A stretch of DNA of 64,000 nt. Source: Archegozetes longisetosus. Its lineage: Eukaryota; Arthropoda; Arachnida; Sarcoptiformes; Trhypochthoniidae. The notes below the pieces were generated by a model that worked only from the letters and a program-made list of their open reading frames with translations, was not told the origin of the DNA and made no database searches. Positions 12,301 to 22,039 of the stretch are shown here, piece by piece; position 1 is the first letter of the stretch, and each line of letters opens with the position of its first letter. The stretch is taken from positions 4,483,843-4,547,842 of the forward strand of contig JAEMBT020000003.1 in NCBI GenBank assembly GCA_018873245.2, given 5' to 3'. Position numbers and translations under genes: made by a program.

Positions 12301-15243
12301 AAATAAACAAGTTATTGAATGTATTTCGTGGAATATTTATTTATTATAATTGACTAGTATATATACAATAAATGTCGTGCATTACTTCCCTTTCCTATTG
12401 AGTTAGCAAAAGCTCAATTAAGTAAATGGAATAGCTTTTAGTTGACTACTCCTACCCATCTGTCCAATTATTAGTAGGTTTTAATGTTCTTATGAACACT
12501 TCAATTATTCATCACTTGTTTTCAAACTGTGCCATACAATCAAAAGCATTTCAAAAATTGTTTCAAAAAACATTTTAAGAATAATTCTTTGTTTTCTGAT
12601 ATAATGAGGCTTCTGGCTGTAGTCGAAACTACTAATGTGAATCATTTCTGAGATATTTTCAGAATAGAAAAAATACAAAATGAGCTGAAAAGTTTCAAAA
12701 ATTCACTGTAAGATGTGTATGGTTCTTAGTGTATGTTATTTCTGAACTACACTATAATTGTAAATTTCTAGGTTTTAGCAATTTTTGGCTAAATTAAATC
12801 TAATCTTAATTGGATGTTTCAGTTTAATATGGCATACCAGAGAATAATAAAGAGTTTGTTTCAGTTAGATTCGTATAGAACTCAATTTTGTTGAGTATTT
12901 CATACATTTTTCAATATCTGTAGCCTTGTTTGATATTTGACAAGTTGATTAATAAAATATAACAAGTGAGAAAATTCTCACATAATAAACAAGTTTTATG
13001 AAAGCTGTAATAAATTGTATCTTATTTGTAGAATGAACTTCACGTAAAAATCTAAATATTAATATATATTTCTAAGTATAATATTCTGATAAAAAGTTTA
13101 ATATTGAATGAATACTTCATAAAATTCATAATTAGTTTTTATATTGAACTTGTTTTATCTTAAGTCAATATTAATAATGACTGTTCTAATTTTAAAGTGA
13201 TTCCTAAAGTCTTTTCAAGTTTACAATCGAATACACGGAGAAAAATGCAGAAGAAAAAGTTTCAGAAAATGTATTAAAAATCGTTTACTTAATTGATAGA
13301 ATGATTCAATTAGACTCTCAGACAAGAGTAACTTTGACTCAAAGTGTATTTGTTGATATAGATTAGTTAAATTTTCCATTTAGTTCTGTAATTCAGAATT
13401 ATTACAGAACAAGATTCTGGCTCGAAAATTGGGCTTTAAAAAGCTGCCTTAACGTTTAATCTTAATAGATAAATCATGCTTCATTCGTAACGAATTTCCT
13501 ACACATTTTATTAATTTTACAAAACGTTTTGATTGAATTGAAAGATTTGATGGTAGAAGTTTGGTGTCAAACTTGGAGTTTTATTGCGTTGAGGTGTTCG
13601 TTTTTTAAATGTTGATTTGAACTTATAAAGTTATTGCATGATTTGAATTCGATCTAAACAAGTTGCTTGAGCGCTCTGCTCAAATATTTTCAGCTGAATT
13701 TCTATTTGGCTTACATGAGCTCAACGAATATTTTCCTAAAAATGATTATTGAAAAGCAGTTATACTTTGGTTTATGGTTCTTATAGAGTTTAGGTATCAG
13801 GCAGTAATGAAATTACCAGAATAATGTTCTTGCACATATAGCACGCTAAGTACACCATTCTCCTTGCCAAACTAAAATTGACTGTATCAATGGTAATGTC
13901 AGTAGATTAGGTAAATTAAGTTAGGCAACAAGAATTGCACGTGTGGGCACAGGAGAACAATGTCGTAGTAACAACAACCTAATTTTCAAGCTAAAGTATA
14001 ACTGAAAAAGTCATAGCCATAGCCATAATCATAGCCGCCCTTTTTGAAAAAGTGTTCGTAAATGGTAATCACAATTGATTTGATTGTTGGCAGAAAATTA
14101 TTATGCGATGTTCGTTCAGTTAAGTCGTTTTAAGCAAACCGTTAATTTCAATTTATTAAAATTAGAAAACTATTAGTTTTGAATTTATGCCTCTTTATCT
14201 AATTTATTTGACGTGAAATTTCCTTTTTCAGATTCGGTAAAAGAAGTCTCAGGAACCATTTGAAGCTTCCATCGGCTGTAAGTCTATTATGAACTGAGAA
14301 GAATAAATAAAACTGATTGACTTAGTCAAATAATATTAAGTTAACAACCATAAAAACTACAAACAGCTTTTTCATCAGTATAGCTCAATAGTCGAGAAAT
14401 AGATAAGAAATAATCTCTAATTTCCTATGAGAAAAAATTTCTAATTTCCTGTTTTTTTAAAAATAAAATCAAGAGTAATATATTATTGCGCAACGGTTGT
14501 TGTAAATCTAACTTGAAAATATTAAATGAGATATGACAATATGATTTCTTTAAATAAAGAGAACTTGTAGTTTTCCTCGGATTTTAGGAGCGAATATTTT
14601 CAAACATCAGTTGTTATCAAATAAAAATAGTTGAATTTGATACGAAATGAAATTTAGACCTATCTAAAGATCAGAAAGTTATCATTGGAGTTCTATTTTT
14701 AAAATTTGTAATTTATAACTTGGTTTATAACTTGAAACCACTCTCTTTCAACTTAAAATGGCTTTAGCTCAACAGAATCTCACTAAAGAAGAGTTCAAAA
14801 CATTAAAAATTGGTATTGAAAGCAATTTCAATTCTTTTCTCACTATTAATAGTTTGCGATCATATTACCAAAAAATTTTAGACACTTCCTTAATCTTTTT
14901 ATGACTAAAAATAGAAAATTTTTGAATGAAATGCAAAGTGTTTTGATATCTTTTTACTCGCTATTCATGGGATTATTTAGCTCAAATTTTCAAACTGCTC
15001 ACAAACAATATGCGCATACTTCAAGATTCAAAAACCTTTCTGTGATTGTAGTCAAAGTATTTTTTTATTGATAAGTAAACTTGTTTAATATTTCAATTTT
15101 ACTCTACTCACAAGTTGTCCCTCAATAATCACTAGTTTTATTATTGATAGATATTTTAATTTAGTGAAATATTTTGTGAATATTAGGTATTTTCAAACTA
15201 TGATATGAATGGTGATGATTCATTGCAAGCTCGCAACAGGTGA
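9339..15243 (+). CDS. NPF: prepro-neuropeptide F (NPF)
   Basis: Neuropeptide F is the invertebrate NPY homologue: a secreted, C-terminally amidated peptide acting on a GPCR in feeding and metabolic control. Three exons join in frame: 9339-9520, 14232-14277 and 15187-15243, giving a 94-residue precursor. Residues 1 to about 30 form a signal peptide (hydrophobic core IYLFVFVAVISLMV, likely cut after VSG). The mature peptide of about 32 residues contains the hallmarks MAEAIRYLEQLDKYYSQ and VARPRF, followed by GKR, the amidation and dibasic cleavage signal. A C-terminal peptide of about 29 residues follows. The first intron splits the Arg codon of RPRF (AG|A), a position known to be conserved in NPY/NPF genes, which strongly supports the join across 4.7 kb. 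Exon 3 is inferred from a clean acceptor, matching phase and a stop. AG lies just before the ATG, so a 5' UTR intron is possible. Confidence 0.93.
11198..11416 (-). pseudogene. relic of a small tail-anchored membrane protein (unidentified)
   Basis: Read on the minus strand, a start at 11416 gives MANGSGSSGSDES. A charged stretch follows in another frame (ETASEEEVDKVEKKKRER). A third frame then gives a hydrophobic helix (MLAIVGLTALTVFAVY) with a short basic tail before a stop. This order (Ser/Gly start, acidic-basic linker, single C-terminal membrane helix) resembles a small tail-anchored protein broken by two frame changes, that is, a decayed intronless copy. I do not recognise the family, and no poly-A tract marks it as a processed copy. 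It is also possible that the segment is functional in a frame I have misread. Confidence 0.3.
13841..13965 (+). repeat. copy 1 of a short dispersed repeat
   Basis: Its left part (GCACGCTAAG, then CATTCTCCTTGCC) and its right part (GGAGAACAATG) match, in the opposite orientation, a segment at 54091-54222, with TTAGG-like bases in the middle of both. Two diverged copies 40 kb apart mark a small interspersed element of unknown class. Confidence 0.45.
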
Positions 15244-15992
15244 AAAGTGAGATTGGCATCCGAAAAGTCAAAAGATCGAGTTATGGCTTAAGTAAATCAT
15301 CATTCTATATAATTTAATCAAAATTTTTCAATATTTATTTATCTCTATTTATGATTCATGTATTGAGCTCCATGTATCTGTTATTTGAATTATTTTATTT
15401 AATTTATACTTCAATAAAAATCTTATTCAAAGTGTAATCTAATGTAATAAAACCCAAATAATAAATCTTGAATAAAATTGTAAACCTATTGTCTTAATCA
15501 ACTTTTATCTTGTGACCAACTTGTCAAATAAAAAGCTTTAAAATTGATATTTGCTTTCGAAACTCGTTAAGATCCTACTCCTTAGATAAAATAACAAGTG
15601 AGTGGGAGGTAAGTATCACATACCTAATCAATTCATAGTCCAGTTAACATCTTATTACCAGAATAATTGGCTTCAAATTTTCAAACAATTGATATGTCAG
15701 CTCATCGTAAAGCTATCTACCATTAGTTAATTAACAAGTCTTGAAATTAGACATTTATATCGATTAGCTTTCCTAAATATTCATTTAGACTGAATCACTC
15801 AATATTCTTGAGCATATTGTGACCGAAAAGATTAAATACTGAGTTTTCAAAATGAACCAGAGATATTGAAACTATTGTAGCGTATTTAAGTTTGTGATCA
15901 CATTCTTAAAAGTGACGATATTAGGTAGGTTTAATTCAGATGACAGAGTTATATCTATTAGATGAGGTATTTTGTAAAAATACTTATGTAAA

Positions 15993-15996
<4 letters not shown>

Positions 15997-16024
<28 letters not shown>
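15997..16024. repeat. (TG)n microsatellite
   Basis: About 14 uninterrupted TG dinucleotides. Confidence 0.95.
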
Positions 16025-16025
<1 letters not shown>

Positions 16026-16229
16026 CAGCCATCACCTAACAGGTCGTCAAATTTTAAGGTTAGGCTATGGTTACTAAAATAAAACGTTTGGCGAGTTACG
16101 CGTGAAAGTATATATTCGTAACTCTCAGTTTCTAATTATAGTAATTGTATAAAAAAGCCAACTGTAATTAGTTAACGATTTTGTAAATCAGAATAAAAAG
16201 CAAAGAATAAAATGGGTTTAGAGCATAAG

Positions 16230-16370
16230 CCAGTTGTGAGTTGAGCTGTGCTGCGCTTGAAGCTCAATTTTAGCTGCCTTCGGGCTTATAAGCTTGAGCT
16301 TGAAGTTCAGGCTATGATGAAGAAGCGCAGCTCAAGCTTAAGCTGTTGAGCTTCAGGCTTGACTCATTTG
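16230..16370. repeat. AGCTTGAAGCTCA-type repeat, left block
   Basis: The block is a degenerate run of AAGCTTGAGCTT/AGCTCAAGC motifs in both orientations. A second block with the same vocabulary lies at 17955-18070, on the other side of the mariner element, suggesting that the transposon landed inside an older repeat. Confidence 0.5.
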
Positions 16371-16472
16371 AAGCAGATTTATTTAATAAAGTATAAACAG
16401 TATTAACTGTAAAATAGTAATGAATATTGAACTACTTCTCATATGTTAGCAAAATAGACATTGGATTATATT

Positions 16473-17794
16473 AAGGCGACTGAAAAGTAATTGCATATTC
16501 ATATCTCCTTATTGAAAACAGATATAAAAATGATATTTTGGTATCATATAATGTAGTTGATTCCGAGCTTTATGACAACTTTCCAATGTTTTGGTAGTCT
16601 TCATATTCAAATGGCAGCATTTTTAAAATTAATTTAATGAATAATTTCATTATAAGCAACTTCCAAATCAAGTTCACTTGTAAATCTTTTTCTATTATTT
16701 GGCTTCTTAATTCTAGCGATGCCGTCGTAATCACAGGGTTCAAATCTGGGATATAAATCATGTGGTACTTTGATTCCTACCATCGATGTCTAGTCAAGAA
16801 ATCCTTAATATTTTGATGCTTACGTGGTCTCGCATTATCGTGTAGCATTATAGCATGTGGAATTCGGTGTCTTTGTATATAAAGAAGTATTACTCTATCC
16901 ATAAATTGGACATATTGTTCGCATTTTGATATTTTGAAAGAATTCGATAACCCAGCATCTGATTTTGACGAAAAGCTACTATCATCATCTGCTTCAAATC
17001 TCTCAACGTTGACTCTTATTTCGTTGACCAAAAATTAAATTTAAGGGCATTTGCATAAACTAAAAATTTTGACTTTTTGGAAATCAAGGATACAGCTCTT
17101 CTACAGGATATCGATATTCTTTTGGTAACGAAGCATCCTGAGGTCATAACTTTTTATCCAAATTTCATCGATAGCTATAATTCTATCTGTAAACCAGGGT
17201 TTATGATCATATCTTTGAAGGTACTCTTTTATAAATTTACTCAACGTTCTTTTTGTTCAACTGTAAGACTATATAGCACCCAATGTAGACATTTTGCTCG
17301 CATTTAGTCTCTCTAAAAGCTGTTGAGTACTGTACTTGTTGATCCTTAACCAAAAGGCTAACACTTCTATAGTTCAACATCTTTGTTCATCTGAGTTTTT
17401 CAAATGAATGTCAATGCTCTTCATCTGTCGCAAAGCAAGGTCTCCCATTGTGAGGTCCATCTCGGTATGATGTACTTCCTTCATTCCGGAATTGGTGGTA
17501 AAGATTATATACCTGTTCCATCTTAATTGCATTCTGACCGGCTATTCTAACTAGCATTTTGGAAGTTTCTGGGATAGTAGAGTCTAGTAATACATGGCAC
17601 CTTATAAATGCTCTCTGTTCTTTATTGGTAACATTGGCCCGAAGAGGGCAATTACAATTGGGATAATAAGCAGTAAAATCAAAGTGTTCTACATTGTGAA
17701 GTAGCAAATTAAAGATCGTAATGGTTTGTAGTTGACATATTTATCAATTATACACTGATAAGATATGGATATGCAGTTACTTATCAGCAGCTTT
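16473..17794 (-). mobile_element. mariner-family transposon, decayed
   Basis: Terminal inverted repeats of about 30 bases flank the element next to TTAA. The left end reads GGCGACTGAAAAGTAATTGC and the right end, on the other strand, AGCTGCTGATAAGTAACTGC, both continuing to CATAT(T/C)CATATCT. The length (1.3 kb), TA-type target and internal transposase relic on the minus strand fit Tc1/mariner. The coding part is broken (see the pseudogene), so the copy is dead. Flanking AGCTTGAAGCTCA repeats lie on both sides. Confidence 0.85.
16570..17707 (-). pseudogene. mariner transposase relic
   Basis: Three open pieces on the minus strand cover the transposase in order. The first (17707-17411) holds the helix-turn-helix region with the family pattern EQRAFIRCHVLLD, VYNLYHQFRNEG and DGPHNGRPC. 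The second (17031-16777) holds the catalytic block MLHDNARPRKHQNIKDFL. The third (16761 onward) contains IPDLNP, the third acidic residue of the D,D(34)D triad. Pieces are separated by frameshifts or stops, and the region with the first catalytic Asp is not clear. Mariner transposases are about 345 residues, and the pieces total a plausible fraction. It is not functional. Confidence 0.8.
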
Positions 17795-17954
17795 AATACA
17801 TTTATCGAATTCATTGATGAGATGCATTCCTGATTTATAAATCATTATTTTAAAAATAAATTTCACTTTAAACTGAAATTTAATACAATAGCTTTTTATT
17901 TGAAAAGGGAATTAGTCATGCCTTAGGCCTCATAGGTAATATTGTTTCTATTCA

Positions 17955-18070
17955 CTGCTTAAGCTTCTACTCACTCGAGCTTCTAAGTATAAGCGCAGCT
18001 CAAAGTTCAATAGTTCTGAACCACGCTTATAGAGGTTGGAGCTTGAAGCTCAAGATTCCAGACCAACGCT
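17955..18070. repeat. AGCTTGAAGCTCA-type repeat, right block
   Basis: It contains GCTTCTACTCACTCGAGCTT, GCGCAGCTCAAAG and GGAGCTTGAAGCTCAAG, the same vocabulary as the block at 16230-16370. Confidence 0.45.
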
Positions 18071-18236
18071 CTTCACTAGTTTGCAAGATGCAAACATGTG
18101 AACATTTGGCAAAATGTGGTTTTTGATAAAATAATTAAATATATTGGGAATTACTTTTTTATCTGAATGTTTGATCAATTATGAAAAATTATTTTAAATA
18201 ACCATTAAAAGCCGCTCAACTGAAGACAGAAATTCT

Positions 18237-18266
18237 AACTTAACCTAACCTAACCTAACCTAACTT
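18237..18266. repeat. interstitial (CCTAA)n telomere-like repeat
   Basis: About five tandem copies of CCTAA, the complement of TTAGG, the canonical telomere repeat of most insects and many other arthropods. A second short run lies at about 54128-54142. It supports an arthropod source; it is interstitial, not a chromosome end, because unique-looking DNA continues on both sides. Confidence 0.75.
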
Positions 18267-19028
18267 AAGAGAACTATTGTTCAAAAGAAGATGCTCTCTA
18301 TTATCTAACAAATAGGGTTTCTTTCCTGAAAAGAGATATTATAATTTACGTTTGAAGAATATGATACCACTTGTCTTTCGTGAAATGAAAGTATGCATTT
18401 CAGTCTATTAAGGTTGTACTAAATGACTATTCAACTAAGTCTCAGGTTAAGGTGTATTATTGCGTTTGGCGGTTACCAATAATACAGTTAGCGAAGTAAA
18501 TAAAACAGTTTAGAATATTCTGAATAACTTTTGAGTTAATAATCTTAAAATGCGTGCTTCTCCAAAGATAATGAAGAAAGGTTTTCTTTATATTTTTAAA
18601 ATATGGTATCAGATATAGTAATATGATTTTTAAGAAAATCAATCAAATCTATTTGTAGTAGAAGATAGAAAGTTTTAAATAATTATTTTTCATATATTTT
18701 CCAGGATGAATGTGACTAAAAATACTGCTTTTCTCAAGTCATTTGACAAACTTTTTCGTAGCATTTTTATATAAAGTATTTAATACGCATTTTTAATACA
18801 AAATTAACATCTAAATAGTCTTGAATTGCAAATAAAAATATAATTTTTGTATTAAAAGTATTTACATATTATATAATTTATATGAAAAATAGTCAGAAAG
18901 GAGTATGCTCAAAATAGTCTAAACGCGCACCCTAATGGAACATATTGGATATTATACAGCACTAAAACCTACTTCAAAAATAAAAGAAACTTGTCAATCG
19001 ATGAACCCGTTTAAGAGTTATAGTCAAA
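18267..19028. other. region without a gene
   Basis: AT-rich DNA with no supported coding or repeat structure that I can see. Confidence 0.5.
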
Positions 19029-19041
19029 AAGCAAGTAGAGT

Positions 19042-19323
19042 TTGGTAGGACCGAAACGAGCTAGCGGTTGTAACCGGAATCATCTCAACGCGGCACCACT
19101 CGCTTCAAAACATCATACCTACAACTTAGCAGATGTGGCCAAACGTGGTACCGAGTCCGTTTCGCACTATTGCTGTCAGTGCAAATGTGGCCTTAGAACA
19201 GTTGGGTGTTGTACCCATGTTATGACTGTTCTTTGGTTCCACGGATAAGCGTGGCACATATTCGAGTTCTGAGTCCCGCAGAATCTTTAGATGGGGTTTG
19301 GATGATCTTGGAATCAACTAACA
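19042..19323 (+). pseudogene. SWIM-type zinc-finger fragment, transposon-derived
   Basis: The frame contains CQCKCGLRTVGCCTHVMTVL, the CxCx(n)CxH spacing of a SWIM zinc finger followed by the typical VxWxxG segment. This architecture is common in transposase-derived repeat proteins of arthropods and cnidarians. After FHG the similarity continues in another frame (LSPAESLDGVWMILEST, matching the usual PAxxLD segment), so at least one frameshift has occurred. No start, flanking domains or intact C-terminus are present. It is a broken fragment, not a functional gene. Confidence 0.6.
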
Positions 19324-19426
19324 GTGAGCAATGATGATGGAGTTTGTCATTTTTTTAATATTTTATACTAAGATAATTAAACTATACCTTAATTATAATA
19401 TTTTTTATACATTTATAAGCTTATAT

Positions 19427-19837
19427 ATTAGGGTTTTGCTTATGTAATGCGGTTTTTGTTAGTAAAATTGCATCCGTCGCCCAGATTCAGGGTTGTCTTC
19501 GACACTGAAGTCGTTTCAGAAGCGCGAAAACCATCGCTGACACTGACTCACACTCAGAGCTTTGCGACCATATGTGTCCCGAATGTGTCGTGCGGCTTCG
19601 GTAGCATTTGATCCCCGATCAAATTCATACAACAAACAATGTCTTATGTGAGTCTTAGTCGGAAACTCTTCAGCCATTTTGGACACAATTTATTTAAAGA
19701 TTTTTTCAATAATTTGAGTTTAGATATGACTCTTTTGGATGACTTCCAAAAACATTTGTAAACAATCGATTGCTGACTCAAAATTGACCTCAAACATAAC
19801 GTTAAAAAAACCGCATTACATAAGCAAAACCTAATAT
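19427..19837 (-). mobile_element. short mariner derivative keeping the DNA-binding domain
   Basis: Ends are near-perfect inverted repeats of about 30 bases (TTAGGGTTTTGCTTATGTAA on the left; the right end has one G fewer) flanked by TA. Inside, the minus strand from 19677 to 19459 reads as a mariner N-terminal region: MAEEFPTKTHIRHCLLYEFD, NATEAARHI, ALSVSQCQRWFSRF, one stop codon, then the FSVEDNPESGRR linker. No catalytic domain follows. The 411-base element is therefore an internal deletion derivative that retained the helix-turn-helix half. It is distinct in sequence from the mariner at 16473-17794. Confidence 0.8.
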
Positions 19838-20029
19838 ATGAATTTATTTATAATGTACCCTCAATTATTTTATATTTTAAAATGAAATTCTTAATTATTT
19901 TACTAATGATGTTTCATTGATTTTTAATCTGTAACTTCCTGAGAGTTTCACCGATCCCAAAAATTATTTCGGTTAATTGAATGTCTTATCCTAGGCTACA
20001 ACCTAGGGAGGCCGCCATCAAGGGTCGTT

Positions 20030-20636
20030 GATAGGCCAGAAGGGTGATAAGGGCTAATAGATCTAAAGGGGTTCCCGATCCCCCACCCCGAAACGTGATA
20101 TATCTTTGAATTCAGTTCATCATGCTGAACATTTTGATACTAAATTTAACACTTCTGAGCAACTGCCGACGGGAGTGTTTAACCCCGCCAAGTGATATAT
20201 CATTGGACTCAGGACATCGAACTGAGCATTTTGATACCTCACTTGATCAATTATCACAAGTGGCTCTCGAGATATCAATGATTGTATGGTTCAGTACCTC
20301 GTAATGGATAAACCTGGATTCGCGAGTCGTAACCCAAGTAAGCGTGATATAAACTAGGCGAGAATAAGTTAGGTCGCTTCGCGACCTAACCTATTATACT
20401 TTAGTTTAAATCACGTTTGGCTTGGGTTACAACTTGGTAAAGCCAGGTTTACCCATTTTCGAGGGGGTTAGGTCTCGGTGGCTAGAAGTGGTCAGGTTCG
20501 GGTTGGAAGTACTCAAGTCCTGCATTAAAATGTTCAGCTCGACGAATTGAATCCAATGATATATTACACTTAGAGATGGGGGAGGGTCGGGAACCCCTTT
20601 AGACCCATTAGCCCGGATTTATCCGGCCAGAGTATG
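20030..20636. mobile_element. foldback element (600-bp imperfect palindrome)
   Basis: Two arms of about 300 bases are inverted copies around a centre near 20380, where GGTCGC-TTC-GCGACC forms the hairpin tip. Matching pieces include AAAGGGGTTCCCGA near both outer ends, a TGATATATC...TGAACATTTT segment, and GTAACCCAAG near the centre. The left arm also carries a diverged internal duplication of the GATATATC...CATTTTGATAC unit about 100 bases apart. G+C is higher than in surrounding DNA. No transposase is present. Confidence 0.7.
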
Positions 20637-21430
20637 GGTTTTGGCATACATTTTGCCCATTTATTCGAGAGAAGTCCTCATCTTTGGAATAATGAGTTTC
20701 ACGTGAATGATGCATTTTATCAATAGAAAAAAATATGGAAATAAATGGTTGAATTGACTATAGTAAGCGTGGACAAGTATGTTCCCGATGTCGTAGACGC
20801 ATAAGTTATACATTGTTAGACTCATATCAACCATCCATTCGTTTGAGGTTATACTCGAGGTCAACACGGAAATTCAACTTTACGAGCTAATAAGTCGAAT
20901 TTCGATTCGAGTTTTATTTAACGAATAGGATATAGCAAACTGAAGAAAAATTGAACACGTGTGACCTTAATGTCAATTTCATTGTCATTTCCAGACCATT
21001 TTCTAATTTCTTGAACGTGAGTATATTCCAGGTGTAAACATAGATTATACATCATTTGAATCTTCATGACTATATTAATCGAATGATCTCATACTTGACG
21101 TCATTCAAATTCATTCAACACCATTTAATTTTTTCGACTTTGAATGTCGAATTTCGAATTTGGTTCTAATAAGCAGTGCATTTCAATCACTACTTAAAAT
21201 GATTTCAGACACAATAATTGGATATACTGCTTGAAAACTCTATCGTATTTCGTCTAATGCTCCGCACGAGTTGAGTCTATTTGAGTGATTTGTCAAATCA
21301 ATTCAAACTTTCGGGTTCAAATCTCTAGAAGATTTGACTCGAGTGCAGTCGATTCGAGTCCGGGTGTAACTCAAATATGTTTGATGGATTTGAATTCATT
21401 TTGAGCTGTAAAAATGTTTCATGATTTTAA

Positions 21431-21772
21431 CATTCTGGAACTTTCTAGAGCATTCTAGAAATCTGAAGAGTATTCTATAAACCCATGGAATAATCTAGAG
21501 TTTGCTAGAACATTCTAGAAACTAATGGAATATTCTGTACTTACTAGAATGCTCTAGAAACTTATGGAATATTGAAGAACATATTAAAGCATTCTAGAAA
21601 CCCACAGATTACTCTAGAACTTACTGGAACATTCAAGTAACACGTGGAATATTATAGCACTCATTAGAGCATTCAAGAAACTAATGAAATATTTTAAAAC
21701 TTTTCAAAGCACTCTACAATCTTGTAACATATTCAGGAACTATCTAGAAAGTATGCACTTTAGTATAAAAGG
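21431..21772 (+). promoter_or_regulatory. 20-bp-periodic heat-shock-element-like array ending at a TATA box
   Basis: Motifs of the form aTTCtaGAAa recur about every 20 bases: near-matches begin at 21431, 21451, 21471, 21491, 21511, 21531, 21550, 21590, 21610, 21630, 21670, 21710 and 21730. In the best unit (21512-21536) consecutive pentamers read aTTCt-aGAAa-ctaat-gGAAt-aTTCt. This is the inverted nGAAn pentamer register bound by heat-shock factor, and a 20-bp period keeps that register. TATAAAAGG follows at 21764-21772, just downstream of the last unit. What is seen is the periodic motif and TATA box; HSF binding and promoter activity are inference. The plus strand downstream lacks an obvious ORF, so any transcript would be non-coding or belong to the element. 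Confidence 0.5.
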
Positions 21773-22039
21773 TTGTCCACCTTACACATTCGTTCGAAAT
21801 TTGAGTTGAATAAATGATGTAATCTATCAAAATCAGTTGATTCGAGTCTTCGGGTAAGCTCGACGCGAGTCTAAATCAAATCAATTCGCGGTTTGAACAG
21901 ACTCGACTCGATTTTTACGACTCGAATTTAAATCTGCATCGAATCGTCTCGAACTCGATTTGTGACGAGCACTAATTGTGCCGTTAAGACTTTTGGAGTC
22001 ATACAATCATGAAGTTATGGCTTAGAGTATAATATAGTC

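Larger units (their letters stand above)
9521..14231. other. first intron of NPF (4.7 kb)
   Basis: The intron starts GTATCA and ends TTTTTCAG. It carries a dispersed repeat (13841-13965), a CATAGC hexamer run (about 14012-14037) and an antisense protein relic (11198-11416). A short hairpin at about 12098-12120 has matching AAAATGCTGA/TCAGCATTTT arms. A 114-codon open frame at 10384-10728 shows no recognisable domain and is probably chance. Confidence 0.6.
15244..16470. other. region without a gene
   Basis: Nothing recognisable is seen except a (GT)n run and the start of an AGCTTGAAGCTCA-type repeat. A GTAAGT donor at about 15612 has no convincing exon in front of it. Confidence 0.5.
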
